Of a DNA stretch of 60,202 nt, positions 26,478 to 34,064 are shown piece by piece (positions within the stretch are counted from its first letter, which is position 1; every line of letters starts with the position of its first letter). The notes under the pieces were generated by a model, which saw only the letters and a program-made list of their open reading frames with translations, searched no databases and was not told the DNA's origin. Position numbers and translations under genes: made by a program. Source of the stretch: JAKBCQ01 sp021807585 (GTDB lineage: Bacteria; Planctomycetota; Planctomycetia; Isosphaerales; Isosphaeraceae); NCBI GenBank assembly GCA_027325115.1, contig DAHWFG010000348.1, forward strand, positions 1-60,202, read 5' to 3'.

Positions 26478-26759
26478 TTATGAACAATGAATATGATCGA
26501 TCAGACACGCGCAGTACGCGTCGACGGGTTTCACGTCTTTGCCGAACGGGTTCGCGGCTTCGCCTCCCTCGCTCAGCCCGATCCGGTCGCCGGGGCTCGC
26601 ACCGAGGTCGTCGTAGGCGATCACCTCTTCGCCGCGGCGGGGCGACCCGGCGACGAGAGCCTCCCTGGGCATCGGCGCCGCGATCACGAACCGAGCCCCC
26701 TTAAGCGAGGGATGCGCCCGCGACAAAACGACCTTGCCGATCACCTCGGCGATCCTCAT
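26478..26759 (-). CDS. BMC-P shell pentamer protein (EutN/CcmL fold), copy 1
   Basis: Microcompartment vertex protein; pentamers cap the icosahedral shell. The family start MRIAEVIGKVVLSRAHPSLKG, the AYDDLGASPGDRIGLSEGG turn and PVDAYCACLIDHI near the end are diagnostic. I use the ATG at 26759 with GGGAGC seven bases upstream; an ATG at 26774 is also in frame. 93 residues. It sits 29 bases upstream of the aldolase and 91 bases downstream of another BMC-P gene. Three different BMC-P genes in one operon match the PVM layout. Confidence 0.93.
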   Translation of the reverse strand: MRIAEVIGKVVLSRAHPSLKGARFVIAAPMPREALVAGSPRRGEEVIAYDDLGASPGDRIGLSEGGEAANPFGKDVKPVDAYCACLIDHIHCS

Positions 26760-26850
26760 CGAAAACGCTCCCATAAAGCCGTCAAAACGATATCAAGGGA
26801 TCGAAGCGATCGACCGATTTCGAGACTCGCGGTTATGCAACTGAGATTGA

Positions 26851-27105
26851 TCATGTGTTAGGAAGTCCCAAAACGCTCCAGCGACCGGGGGTGTCGCGAC
26901 CGATCATCTCTTGGAGAATCTTGCCGTCGTTGGTGAGCAGAACGGTCTCCCCCCTCCCCGCCCCGAGCCGATCGAACGCGAGCACGGGTTCGCCGTCGTC
27001 CCCCCCTTCGCTCGTAAGCAATTGGACGACGAGCAAACGCTCCCCCTGGAACGTCTTATGCTTCACGGTCGACGTCGCCGTTCCGATCACCACTCCGAGC
27101 TGCAC
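26851..27105 (-). CDS. BMC-P shell pentamer protein, copy 2
   Basis: A second EutN/CcmL-type vertex protein, 84 residues. It begins QLGVVIGTATSTVKHKTFQG, with LAFDRLGAGRGETVLLTNDG as the conserved turn and GRDTPGRWSVLGL near the end. Translation starts with GTG at 27105, with AAGGA nine bases upstream; family members start MQLG at this point. It lies 30 bases after the aldehyde dehydrogenase stop. It differs from the other two BMC-P proteins in its C-terminus, suggesting separate positions or partners in the shell rather than simple redundancy. Confidence 0.92.
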   Translation of the reverse strand: MQLGVVIGTATSTVKHKTFQGERLLVVQLLTSEGGDDGEPVLAFDRLGAGRGETVLLTNDGKILQEMIGRDTPGRWSVLGLPNT

Positions 27106-27135
27106 GCGTATTGATCCTTATCGAATGAAAGATTA

Positions 27136-28569
27136 TTAAACAAAACGGAACCCGCCGACGATCGAGGTTCGTCGTTGTCGGCAGAACGTCAACGGAGTCG
27201 TCACACCTTCGCCCGTCGGTCCCGCGATCGAGAACGAAAGCGATCCCTCGCCCCCCAGGCCTAGACCCGCGACGCTTGGGCCGTTGACGACGAAAATCGT
27301 GCAATCCATCGCCTTCCCCATGCGAGTCATCGTTCCCGTATCGCGCGAGTGCAAAATCGCGGTGTGGCCGTAGCCGTGTTCCGACGATTTGGCGAGTTCG
27401 ATCGCTCGATCGACGTTCTCGACGCGCACAAATGGAATAAACGGCATCATCTGTTCATGATCGACGAACGGATGATCCGCCGACGTTTCGCCGAAGAGAA
27501 TCTGTGTACCCTCGGGAACACGCACCCCCGCATGTTCTCCCAGGATCGCGGGATCTCGCCCCACGAGATCTTTATCGACGACGAGTCTCCCTTTATCGTC
27601 TTTTTTGAACGCGGCTCGCGTGAGCGCGGCGATCCGTTCCGAGTCGATTCGGAAGCCGCCGTGCCGAGAGACCGCGTCCATCAGTTTGTCGAAAATCGAA
27701 GCGACCGCGAACACCTGCTTTTCACCGATACATAGCAGGTTATTATCAAACGCCGCTCCTTCGACGATCGATTTGGCGGCGAGTTCGAGATCGGCGGTCG
27801 TATCGACGACGACGGGGGGATTTCCGGGGCCCGCGACGATCGCGCGGCGGTTGCTCGCGAGCGCCGCCCTGGCGACCGCGGGACCTCCCGTGACAACGAG
27901 CAAACGAACGCCTCGATGTTCAAATAATGCTGATGCCGATTCGAGCGTCGGTGGATCGATGATCGTCAGCAGGTCGTCGAGGCCGATCGCTTCGCGAATC
28001 GCCTGATTGAACCGGCGAACCCCCTCGGCGGCGACTTTCGCTCCCGAAGGATGCGCGTTGAACACGACGGTATTTCCCGCGGCGAGCATGTTGATCGCGT
28101 TGCCCGCGAGCGTGGGCAAGCTGTGCGTGACGGGGGTGATCGCGCCGATCACGCCGAAGGGCGCATAATCGGTGAGAGTCAGTCCCGCGTCACCCGACAC
28201 GTTCTCGGTGCGGAGGAATTCGACCCCGGGAACACGTTCGGCGGCCACTTTGAGCTTGGCGATCTTATGATCAAGCCGGCCGATTTTGGTTTCATCGAGC
28301 TCCATCCTGCCGAGTTCCTCGGCCTGATCGAGACAGATTGCGCGGATTCGATCAATCGCCGTGCGACGGTCTTCGAGCGGTCGCGTTCGGAACGCCTGAA
28401 AGGCTCGTTCCGCCGCGGCCACCGCGGAATCGGCGTCGCGATACACCCCGTTCGACCCGCGTCCGCCTCGGCAAGGTCGACCCGCGCCGGTCTCCGCCGG
28501 CGCAACCTCGCCGATCCGGCTCAGCACCTCTTGAACGACGCCTCGAATAAGATCCTCGCTTAATTGCAT
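27136..28569 (-). CDS. CoA-acylating aldehyde dehydrogenase of the microcompartment (PduP-like)
   Basis: Oxidises the aldehyde (lactaldehyde in the PVM pathway) to acyl-CoA with NAD. Residues 3-20 form an amphipathic encapsulation helix (DLIRGVVQEVLSRI), followed by a Gly-rich linker and the aldehyde dehydrogenase fold. FGVIGAITPVTHSLPT and NTVVFNAHPSG are cofactor-site segments; Cys280 in FDNNLLCIGEKQ is the catalytic thiol. 477 residues, as in PduP/EutE. It starts at the ATG at 28569 with GGGAGAAG upstream. It is flanked on both sides by BMC-P genes. Substrate preference between acetaldehyde, propionaldehyde and lactaldehyde cannot be read from sequence. Confidence 0.93.
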   Translation of the reverse strand: MQLSEDLIRGVVQEVLSRIGEVAPAETGAGRPCRGGRGSNGVYRDADSAVAAAERAFQAFRTRPLEDRRTAIDRIRAICLDQAEELGRMELDETKIGRLDHKIAKLKVAAERVPGVEFLRTENVSGDAGLTLTDYAPFGVIGAITPVTHSLPTLAGNAINMLAAGNTVVFNAHPSGAKVAAEGVRRFNQAIREAIGLDDLLTIIDPPTLESASALFEHRGVRLLVVTGGPAVARAALASNRRAIVAGPGNPPVVVDTTADLELAAKSIVEGAAFDNNLLCIGEKQVFAVASIFDKLMDAVSRHGGFRIDSERIAALTRAAFKKDDKGRLVVDKDLVGRDPAILGEHAGVRVPEGTQILFGETSADHPFVDHEQMMPFIPFVRVENVDRAIELAKSSEHGYGHTAILHSRDTGTMTRMGKAMDCTIFVVNGPSVAGLGLGGEGSLSFSIAGPTGEGVTTPLTFCRQRRTSIVGGFRFV

Positions 28570-28636
28570 GATCGATTCTTCTCCCGTTTTCCAGCGTCGA
28601 TCGGAACGACGCGCAATTTCTCATGTGTGTATTCGA

Positions 28637-28954
28637 TTAGTGATTCGTCAGTTTCGAATAAATCGTTCGCCCTTCGACGTCGACGGTGTCGACGAGGCCG
28701 ATGATGACGGCGTCGACGGGGAGTTTCTCGGTCTCGGGGGTGAGCCTGGCGCTCGATCCCTGACAGATCAAAACATAATCTCCGAGCCCCGCTCCGAGCG
28801 CGTCGACGACGATAAACGTCCGTCCTGTAGGCGCAAGTCGATCCCTCGTCTTTTCGTCGACGCGGTACGGCTCGACCGCGAGAAGCTTGCGTCCCGTCAT
28901 CGAAGCGACCTTTTGGGTGGCGACGACGACGCCTGTCACTTTGGCGACGAACAT
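28637..28954 (-). CDS. BMC-P shell pentamer protein, copy 3
   Basis: Third EutN/CcmL-type vertex protein, 105 residues, the longest of the three. It starts MFVAKVTGVVVATQKVASMTG, has the family turn VDALGAGLGDYVLICQGSSAR and ends with DAVIIGLVDTVDVEGRTIY. GGGAGG lies seven bases upstream of the ATG, inside the end of ackA, only 3 bases past its stop, so translation is coupled. It has the cleanest match to canonical EutN/CcmL of the three copies. Confidence 0.94.
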   Translation of the reverse strand: MFVAKVTGVVVATQKVASMTGRKLLAVEPYRVDEKTRDRLAPTGRTFIVVDALGAGLGDYVLICQGSSARLTPETEKLPVDAVIIGLVDTVDVEGRTIYSKLTNH

Positions 28955-28957
28955 CGA

Positions 28958-30154
28958 TCAGCCTCCCGAGGCCAGTAGGTCGCGCGCCTGGCGAGCGACG
29001 ACGATTTCCTCGTTCGTGGGAACTGTCCAAATTTGAACGCGCGAATGATCGCTTGATACGACCGATTCATCTTTCGCGGCGGCGTTGCGTTCGGGGTCGA
29101 GCTCGATCCCGAACCAGGAGAGATCGCGGCAAACCCCCTCGCGAATCCATCGGGAGTTTTCGCCGATTCCTCCCGTGAAGACGATCGCGTCGGCGCCGCC
29201 AAGTTCGACGAGATACGCCCCGAGATAATGACGTATCGACGCGATATAAACATCGATTGCGAGTCGAGCTCGGGAGTCTCCCTGATGCGCCGCGGTTTCG
29301 ATGTCGCGGAGGTCGCGGCTTGTTCCGCTTAGCCCTTCAAGGCCCGAGCGATTCGCGAGCGTATCGAGAATTTTCTCAAGCGGAAGCCCGGTCTCACGCA
29401 TCAACAGCGGCAAAGCGAAGACGTCGAAATCCCCCACGCGGTTGTTCTGCGGCAGCCCCGATTGCGGGCTCATCCCCAGGCTGCACGCGACCGACTTCCC
29501 GTTCCTGATCGCGCACAACGACGAGCTTCCTCCCAAATGACATGAAATGACTTTTATGTCGTTGCGATTGAGAATTTCGCTCATTCGGCCGGCGATGTAG
29601 CGATGACTTGCTCCGTGGAAACCCCAGCGGACGACGCCGAATTGCGTCGCCCATTCGTCGGGGATCGCATAACGTTTATTGGCTTGGGGGATCGTTTCGT
29701 GGAAGCCGGTTTCGAACGACGCGACCAGAGGTAGGTCGGGGAAGCGTTTGGCGAGCGAGCGCATCGCACGGATGTAAGGGGGATTGTGCGCCGGCGCGAC
29801 CTCGGCGAACGAGTCCATAACATCTAATAATTTAGACGTAATGCGATGAGCGCCCGTGATTTTACCCGCGTGGACCGCCTTGAAGCCGATCGCCGCGATC
29901 TCGGCCTCGCTTTCGATGACGCCGAGCTTGGGGTCGGTCAACTGTTCGAGGCAAATGCTCACCGCGACGGCGTGATCGGGTATCGGCTCGACGAGGTCGA
30001 TCTGGCGTTTGGGCGACCAGATCGTCACCTTGGCTTGATCGGACCCGATCCGTTCGACCGAGCCTTTGGCGAGGAGCGGTTCGGCGGGATCTCCCAGGTC
30101 GTAAAGCCGATACTTGAAGCTCGTGCTGCCGAGATTGGCGACGAGGATTTTCAA
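28958..30154 (-). CDS. ackA: Acetate kinase (acyl-phosphate to carboxylate plus ATP)
   Basis: Converts acetyl-phosphate, or here probably lactyl-phosphate from PduL, to the acid with ATP formation. ASKHA-fold motifs: ILVANLGSTSFKYRLYDL at the N-terminus, RWGFHGASHRYIA with the active-site His, CHLGGSSSLCAIRNGKSV, DTSMG replaced by CSLGMSPQSGLPQNNRVGD, and VFTGGIGENSRWIR. 398 residues, the usual length. The start codon is TTG at 30154 with GGGAGAT seven bases upstream; no ATG fits. A rare-codon patch with two adjacent TTA codons lies at 29815-29845. Confidence 0.93.
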   Translation of the reverse strand: MKILVANLGSTSFKYRLYDLGDPAEPLLAKGSVERIGSDQAKVTIWSPKRQIDLVEPIPDHAVAVSICLEQLTDPKLGVIESEAEIAAIGFKAVHAGKITGAHRITSKLLDVMDSFAEVAPAHNPPYIRAMRSLAKRFPDLPLVASFETGFHETIPQANKRYAIPDEWATQFGVVRWGFHGASHRYIAGRMSEILNRNDIKVISCHLGGSSSLCAIRNGKSVACSLGMSPQSGLPQNNRVGDFDVFALPLLMRETGLPLEKILDTLANRSGLEGLSGTSRDLRDIETAAHQGDSRARLAIDVYIASIRHYLGAYLVELGGADAIVFTGGIGENSRWIREGVCRDLSWFGIELDPERNAAAKDESVVSSDHSRVQIWTVPTNEEIVVARQARDLLASGG

Positions 30155-30179
30155 GGTTACATCTCCCGAAACGAGAACG

Positions 30180-30497
30180 TCAGCCGCCGATGAATGTTTG
30201 AACGACGACGTTTTGAGGTCTGGGGATCACGTGCGCCGCGATCAATTGGCCCCCCCTCGCCGCGGCGTCGGCGCCGGCCTCGACCGCGGCGCGAACGCTT
30301 GAAACGTCCCCCTGAACCATTACGCTTACGAGCCCGCCGTCGAGCTTGATTACCGAGCTCGCGAGCGTCACGTTCGCCGCCTTGAGCATCGCGTCGATTC
30401 CCTGGATCAGGCCGACGAGCCCCATCGTCTCGATCATGCCGATCGCCGAGCCGTTATTCACGGTCGTCACCCTTTCAAATTCATAAGATGCGAACAT
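30180..30497 (-). CDS. BMC-H shell hexamer protein, copy 3 (closest to ackA)
   Basis: Pfam00936-type shell protein forming the hexameric facets. Core: AIGMIETMGLVGLIQGIDAMLKAANVTLASS, then the pore loop IKLDGGLVS, VQGDVSSVRAAVEAGADAA and the terminal AHVIPRPQNVV. The pore loop differs from the other two copies in having Lys-Leu-Asp-Gly-Gly instead of a G-x-G type, implying a different pore charge and selectivity. I use the ATG at 30497 (GAGG upstream); a GTG at 30470 would begin nearer to where most BMC-H proteins start. About 105 residues. Confidence 0.93.
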   Translation of the reverse strand: MFASYEFERVTTVNNGSAIGMIETMGLVGLIQGIDAMLKAANVTLASSVIKLDGGLVSVMVQGDVSSVRAAVEAGADAAARGGQLIAAHVIPRPQNVVVQTFIGG

Positions 30498-30569
30498 GCG
30501 ATTTGGCCTCGCCGATGCGAAGCCGAGTCCGCTTCGGATCAACCGTCGATAAAGAACGCTTACGTTCGA

Positions 30570-30893
30570 TCACTTGACGTACGTTTCGAGGATCGTCCGA
30601 TCGGGGCGGGGAATCACGTGAGCCCCGACGAGTTCGCCCACCTTGGACGCGGCGTCGGCGCCGGCTTCGACCGCGGCGCGGACGCTGCCGACGTCTCCTT
30701 TGACGAGAGTCGTCACATACCCCGCGCCGATGCCCACGCGTCCCGCGAGCGTCACGTTCGCGGCCTTAAGCATCGCGTCGGTCGCCTCGATCAAGCCGAC
30801 GAGCCCCTTCGTCTCGATCAGGCCGAGCGCGTCGCCGTTCGATCCATTGGAAGATACATTCATTTTTGAACCTTTTTGGTGTGCGGTCGCCAT
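30570..30893 (-). CDS. BMC-H shell hexamer protein, copy 2
   Basis: Second hexameric shell protein: ALGLIETKGLVGLIEATDAMLKAANVTLAGR, pore loop GIGAGYVTT, VKGDVGSVRAAVEAGADAA, AHVIPRPDRTI. It is closely related to copy 3 over the helices, suggesting duplication, but the pores diverge. The ATG at 30893 overlaps no gene and lies 4 bases past the previous stop with a GGAG upstream. An internal ATG at 30863 with AAAAGG is an alternative start. 107 residues from the first. Confidence 0.94.
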   Translation of the reverse strand: MATAHQKGSKMNVSSNGSNGDALGLIETKGLVGLIEATDAMLKAANVTLAGRVGIGAGYVTTLVKGDVGSVRAAVEAGADAASKVGELVGAHVIPRPDRTILETYVK

Positions 30894-30897
30894 GATG

Positions 30898-31227
30898 TCA
30901 CGCTCCGTCGTTTCGGGTCGCTGCGGGAGCGGCCGCGGGCTTCTTGGCGAACGGCAAAACGCCCCCCAGATCCTCGTGAGGTCGAGGAATCACTTGAACG
31001 CTAATCACTTCGCCGATGCGACCCGCCGCCGCGGCGCCCGCGTCGACCGCGGCCTTCACCGCCGCGACGTCTCCCGCGACGAACGCCGTCACGAGCCCGC
31101 TTCCCACTTTATCCCAGCCGACCAACTCGACGTTGGCGGCCTTCACCATCGCGTCGCTCGCCTCGACGAGCGCGATGAATCCCTTGCACTCGATCATGCC
31201 GAGCGCTTCCAGGGACGCGTTTGCCAT
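30898..31227 (-). CDS. BMC-H shell hexamer protein, copy 1, with Ala/Pro tail
   Basis: First hexameric shell gene of the operon: EALGMIECKGFIALVEASDAMVKAANVELVGW, pore loop KVGSGLVT, AGDVAAVKAAVDAGAAAAGR, VQVIPRPHEDL. This pore loop is the canonical one of major BMC-H proteins. After the fold there is a tail of about 25 residues (LPFAKKPAAAPAATRNDGA) absent from the other two copies. GAGGAG stands seven bases before the ATG. The 74-base gap to pduL is the longest in this part of the operon and could hold a processing site or weak promoter. Confidence 0.94.
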   Translation of the reverse strand: MANASLEALGMIECKGFIALVEASDAMVKAANVELVGWDKVGSGLVTAFVAGDVAAVKAAVDAGAAAAGRIGEVISVQVIPRPHEDLGGVLPFAKKPAAAPAATRNDGA

Positions 31228-31301
31228 CGGTCAACTCCTCATCCAAATCAGAAAACGTGAGAATCAATAGACGCTAGTACGCCGGCAAAAACTTCGATCG
31301 A

Positions 31302-31994
31302 TCACCCGCGCGGCCTCACGAGCTCGACTTTCGTCGCGTGAGCCAGATCGCAGCAGTTCGCTTCGTCGGTGTCGATATGAACCTCGAGCTTCCAATCGTC
31401 GTGGGTCCGCACGAGCAGCCCCTCGAGCACGGTCGGACACGAGCCCTCGACCCGCATATCAAGACGATCCTTGTGCTTCACTCCGTAATAACGCGCATCT
31501 TTCGGCCCCATATGAACATGACGTTCGGCGCGGATCACTCCGCGGGGCAATACCAAACTCCCCTTCGGTCCGATCAACAGGCATCCCGGAGTCCCTTCGA
31601 TCTCTCCCGAAAGCCGCACCGGAAGTTCGATTCCCAGGCTGATCGCATCGGTGAACGCAAGTTCAACCTGGCTGAATTGTCGGCAAGGACCGAGAATCCG
31701 AACGCTCGGAATCATCCGCCGCCTTGGCCCGACGACCGCGACGGTCTCGTTCGCGGCGAAATCGGTCGATTGATAAAGAGTCCGCATCGGCGTTAACTGA
31801 TATCCCGATCCAAAAAGAACGTCGACGTCGGCTTGCGTTAAATGACAATGACGCGCCGAGATGTTGACGACAAGGTTCGGTCGATAAGACGGTTCGACTT
31901 GATGGGCCGAGCGGCCGTTCAGTCCACCCAGCCGATCGATCAAAATCGATCGGACGATCCCCTCCACCTGATCTCGAGCGATCGCCGTCGTCAT
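31302..31994 (-). CDS. pduL: PduL-type phosphotransacylase with encapsulation peptide
   Basis: Swaps CoA for phosphate on the acyl group inside the shell, regenerating CoA and giving acyl-phosphate for acetate kinase. Residues 4-23 form an amphipathic helix (DQVEGIVRSILIDRL) followed by a linker, as in other PduL proteins. Two PduL domains follow, with zinc-ligand histidines in ARHCHLT (His49, His51) and ERHVHMGPKDA. The C-terminus ends KVELVRPRG. 230 residues. The ATG overlaps the deoR-family stop (ATGA) and has AAGGAGAGG five bases upstream, so the regulator and pduL are coupled. Confidence 0.94.
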   Translation of the reverse strand: MTTAIARDQVEGIVRSILIDRLGGLNGRSAHQVEPSYRPNLVVNISARHCHLTQADVDVLFGSGYQLTPMRTLYQSTDFAANETVAVVGPRRRMIPSVRILGPCRQFSQVELAFTDAISLGIELPVRLSGEIEGTPGCLLIGPKGSLVLPRGVIRAERHVHMGPKDARYYGVKHKDRLDMRVEGSCPTVLEGLLVRTHDDWKLEVHIDTDEANCCDLAHATKVELVRPRG

Positions 31995-32818
31995 GAACCT
32001 CTCCTTGTCGCTTCGTCGCGAGTTTGTCCGTTGAACGATTCGGCGAACGGATCAGGTTCCAACTCGGCGAACAACACGTCCACGTTCTTATCGCGCAACA
32101 TGCTTCGATGTTCCTCGCTCAATCCGGAGTCGACGACGATCGTGCGCACGCTTTCGAGACCGCACAGCCACGCGAGCGCCGGCTTGCCGAATTTGGTGTG
32201 ATCGGCGACGACGAACACCTCCTGGGCGCACGCCGTCATTCGCCTCTGAGTCTCTACTAATAATAAATTGTGATTATAGATACCGTCCGCGATGATTCCG
32301 CCGGCGCCCATGATCGTCTTCCGCACCCTGACGTCTTTCATCCCGTCGATCGCGATCGGGCCGAGCGCCACCCCCGTTTTGGGGTAAACGTAGCCGCCGA
32401 TCAGAATCAAATCGGTCTCTTTGCTCGCGGCGATCAGCGATGCGATCGGCAGGCTGTTCGTCACGATCTGCACGGGTCGGCCGACGAGAGCGCGAGCGAC
32501 CTCGAGCGTCGTCGTTCCGCCGTCAAGAAGGATCGATTCGCCGTCTTCGATCAAAGACGCGACGAGGCGACCGATCGCACGCTTTTCCGCCGCCGAAGTC
32601 GCTGCACGATCCTCGAGAGCCGGAAGCGACTTCATCTCCGCAACGCTCACGGCGCCGCCGTAAACCCGCTTGATTAGCCCCGCGTGATCGAGAGCTTCCA
32701 GATCGCGGCGAACCGTACTCTCAGAGGCGCCCAACGAAGCCGCAACCCCGGTCAGGCTCGCGAAACCATCGCGACCGATCCGTTCCAGCAGCAATCGACG
32801 ACGCGTCTCTTGATTCAT
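31991..32818 (-). CDS. DeoR-family transcriptional regulator of the BMC operon
   Basis: First gene of the operon and its probable repressor. Residues 1-60 form the DeoR winged helix: RRLLLERIGRDGFASLTGVA, ASLGASESTVRRDLEALDHA and GLIKRVYGGAV. The C-terminal domain is the sugar-phosphate sensor with ILLDGGTTTLEVARAL and QIVTNSLPIASLIA, related to phosphosugar isomerases. 275 residues from the ATG at 32818. A phosphorylated sugar such as rhamnulose- or fuculose-1-phosphate is the likely inducer, by family analogy. Since it is the promoter-proximal gene, it is likely autoregulated; candidate sites lie just upstream (32859-32936). Confidence 0.93.
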   Translation of the reverse strand: MNQETRRRLLLERIGRDGFASLTGVAASLGASESTVRRDLEALDHAGLIKRVYGGAVSVAEMKSLPALEDRAATSAAEKRAIGRLVASLIEDGESILLDGGTTTLEVARALVGRPVQIVTNSLPIASLIAASKETDLILIGGYVYPKTGVALGPIAIDGMKDVRVRKTIMGAGGIIADGIYNHNLLLVETQRRMTACAQEVFVVADHTKFGKPALAWLCGLESVRTIVVDSGLSEEHRSMLRDKNVDVLFAELEPDPFAESFNGQTRDEATRRGS

Positions 32819-32858
32819 GATCGATTCGACTCGAAGTCCTTCGCACGCCACGAATGCT

Positions 32859-32887
32859 ATTCTTCAATCTCGAACAGAGTCTGTCAA
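32859..32887 (-). promoter_or_regulatory. Candidate sigma-70-type promoter of the BMC operon
   Basis: On the minus strand TTGACA (32887-32882), a perfect -35 consensus, is followed after 17 bases by AAGAAT (32864-32859), four of six matches to TATAAT. It is 41 bases upstream of the regulator ATG, placing a leader of about 30 bases. No better pair is seen between the regulator and fpg. Confidence 0.5.
32874..32884. promoter_or_regulatory. Candidate operator dyad overlapping the -35 box
   Basis: ACAGAGTCTGT is an inverted repeat (ACAGA, centre G, TCTGT) that overlaps the first three bases of the -35 element of the candidate BMC promoter. Its position would let a bound repressor block polymerase. 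Whether the DeoR protein binds here is inference. Confidence 0.35.
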
Positions 32888-32919
32888 GAACCCGGAGAAC
32901 TCTTTTCGTCATTTTGAAC

Positions 32920-32936
32920 GATTATGGCGGATTATG
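32920..32936. promoter_or_regulatory. Tandem GATTATG repeat upstream of the BMC promoter
   Basis: Two copies of GATTATG start exactly 10 bases apart (32920 and 32930), one helical turn, 33-54 bases upstream of the -35 element. Tandem sites on one DNA face are usual for DeoR-type oligomers, but other regulators, including a cAMP-receptor-like activator, are possible. Confidence 0.35.
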
Positions 32937-33116
32937 TGGAAGAAATCTTTCAGTGTGTCTTGAGATTTGGTGTGTTTTTAACCGAGATCGGTCATTCGCG
33001 GCGTGGTTACGGGATCTCGAGGGATCGATTGTGACGAGGTTGCCCGTCGCGCGGAGTCGCGTTACGATCGGTTCGCAACATCCTGATCGATCCCCGAGTG
33101 GTGAAAGGATCGCTTC

Positions 33117-33995
33117 GTGCCCGAGCTTCCCGAGGTCGAGACGATGGTTCGCGGGCTAAGGCCCGTGATGGAGGGTTTCTCGCTCGTTGAGCTTGAAATA
33201 CATGATCCGTCTTTGATCCGGGGGATCGAACCCGATCGATTAATCGACCGGGTTGCGGGATCTCGGATCGATCGGATCGAGCGGCGAGGCAAGTGGGTTG
33301 TTTTTCATCTCGCTCTCGACGCGGGTATTATCGTCGTTCAGCCGCGGATGACGGGAGGATTTTGGCTCATTTCCCCGGCTCGAATCGATCATGCGCGCCT
33401 CACGTTTCGGTTAAGGGAACCCGAGCGGTCGGTGTGGTACTGCGATGCGCGCCGATTGGGGAGAATTCATTGGTTTGCATGTCTCGAAGACGCTTTACGG
33501 GCGTTCACGCGATCGCACGGACCCGATGCGATCGCGATTGAGATCGACGAACTCGTCGTGCGTCTCAAGGGGACGAATCGAGGAATCAAGCCGACATTGA
33601 TGGATCAAAAAATCCTGGCGGGTGTCGGCAACATCTACGCCGACGAGATCTTATTCTCCGCCAAGATTCATCCCCAGCGGAAAGCGTCGTCGCTCAATTC
33701 CAAGGAAATCGAACGGATTCATGATTCGATCGGCGTGGTGCTGGCGAAGGCGATCGCGGCCGAGGGTTCGAGCTTCGACGCGGGTTATCGGACCGTCCTC
33801 GGCCTTGAAGGGGGCTTTTTGGCGATGAACGCGGTTTATGGACGCGAAGGCGCCCCCTGCCCCGATTGCGGCTCGGCGATCATCAAAGGGAAAATTCAGG
33901 GCCTGATCGGCAGACCGACGTATCACTGCCCTCATTGTCAGGTGCTTGGTCGCGCCCGGAAAAAACGCTCGACGCTCGCCGAACCCAAAGCGTGA
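33117..33995 (+). CDS. mutM: Formamidopyrimidine-DNA glycosylase (Fpg/MutM)
   Basis: Removes oxidised purines such as 8-oxoguanine and nicks the abasic site. After the GTG start the protein begins PELPEVETMVRGL, with Pro1 as the catalytic amine and Glu2. RRGKWVVFHL has the conserved beta-turn Lys, LMDQKILAGVGNIYADEILF is the helix-two-turn-helix and CPDC...GRPTYHCPHCQ is the C-terminal zinc finger with all four Cys. 292 residues. GTGAAAGGA lies just upstream. It is divergent from the BMC operon and shares its upstream region, probably by chance. Confidence 0.95.
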   Translation: MPELPEVETMVRGLRPVMEGFSLVELEIHDPSLIRGIEPDRLIDRVAGSRIDRIERRGKWVVFHLALDAGIIVVQPRMTGGFWLISPARIDHARLTFRLREPERSVWYCDARRLGRIHWFACLEDALRAFTRSHGPDAIAIEIDELVVRLKGTNRGIKPTLMDQKILAGVGNIYADEILFSAKIHPQRKASSLNSKEIERIHDSIGVVLAKAIAAEGSSFDAGYRTVLGLEGGFLAMNAVYGREGAPCPDCGSAIIKGKIQGLIGRPTYHCPHCQVLGRARKKRSTLAEPKA

Positions 33996-34064
33996 AATCG
34001 CTTAATTTTTATTTTCTTGATCATATCTAAGCATAGCGTTGAGTCGTGTCCTCATGCGGATTCA

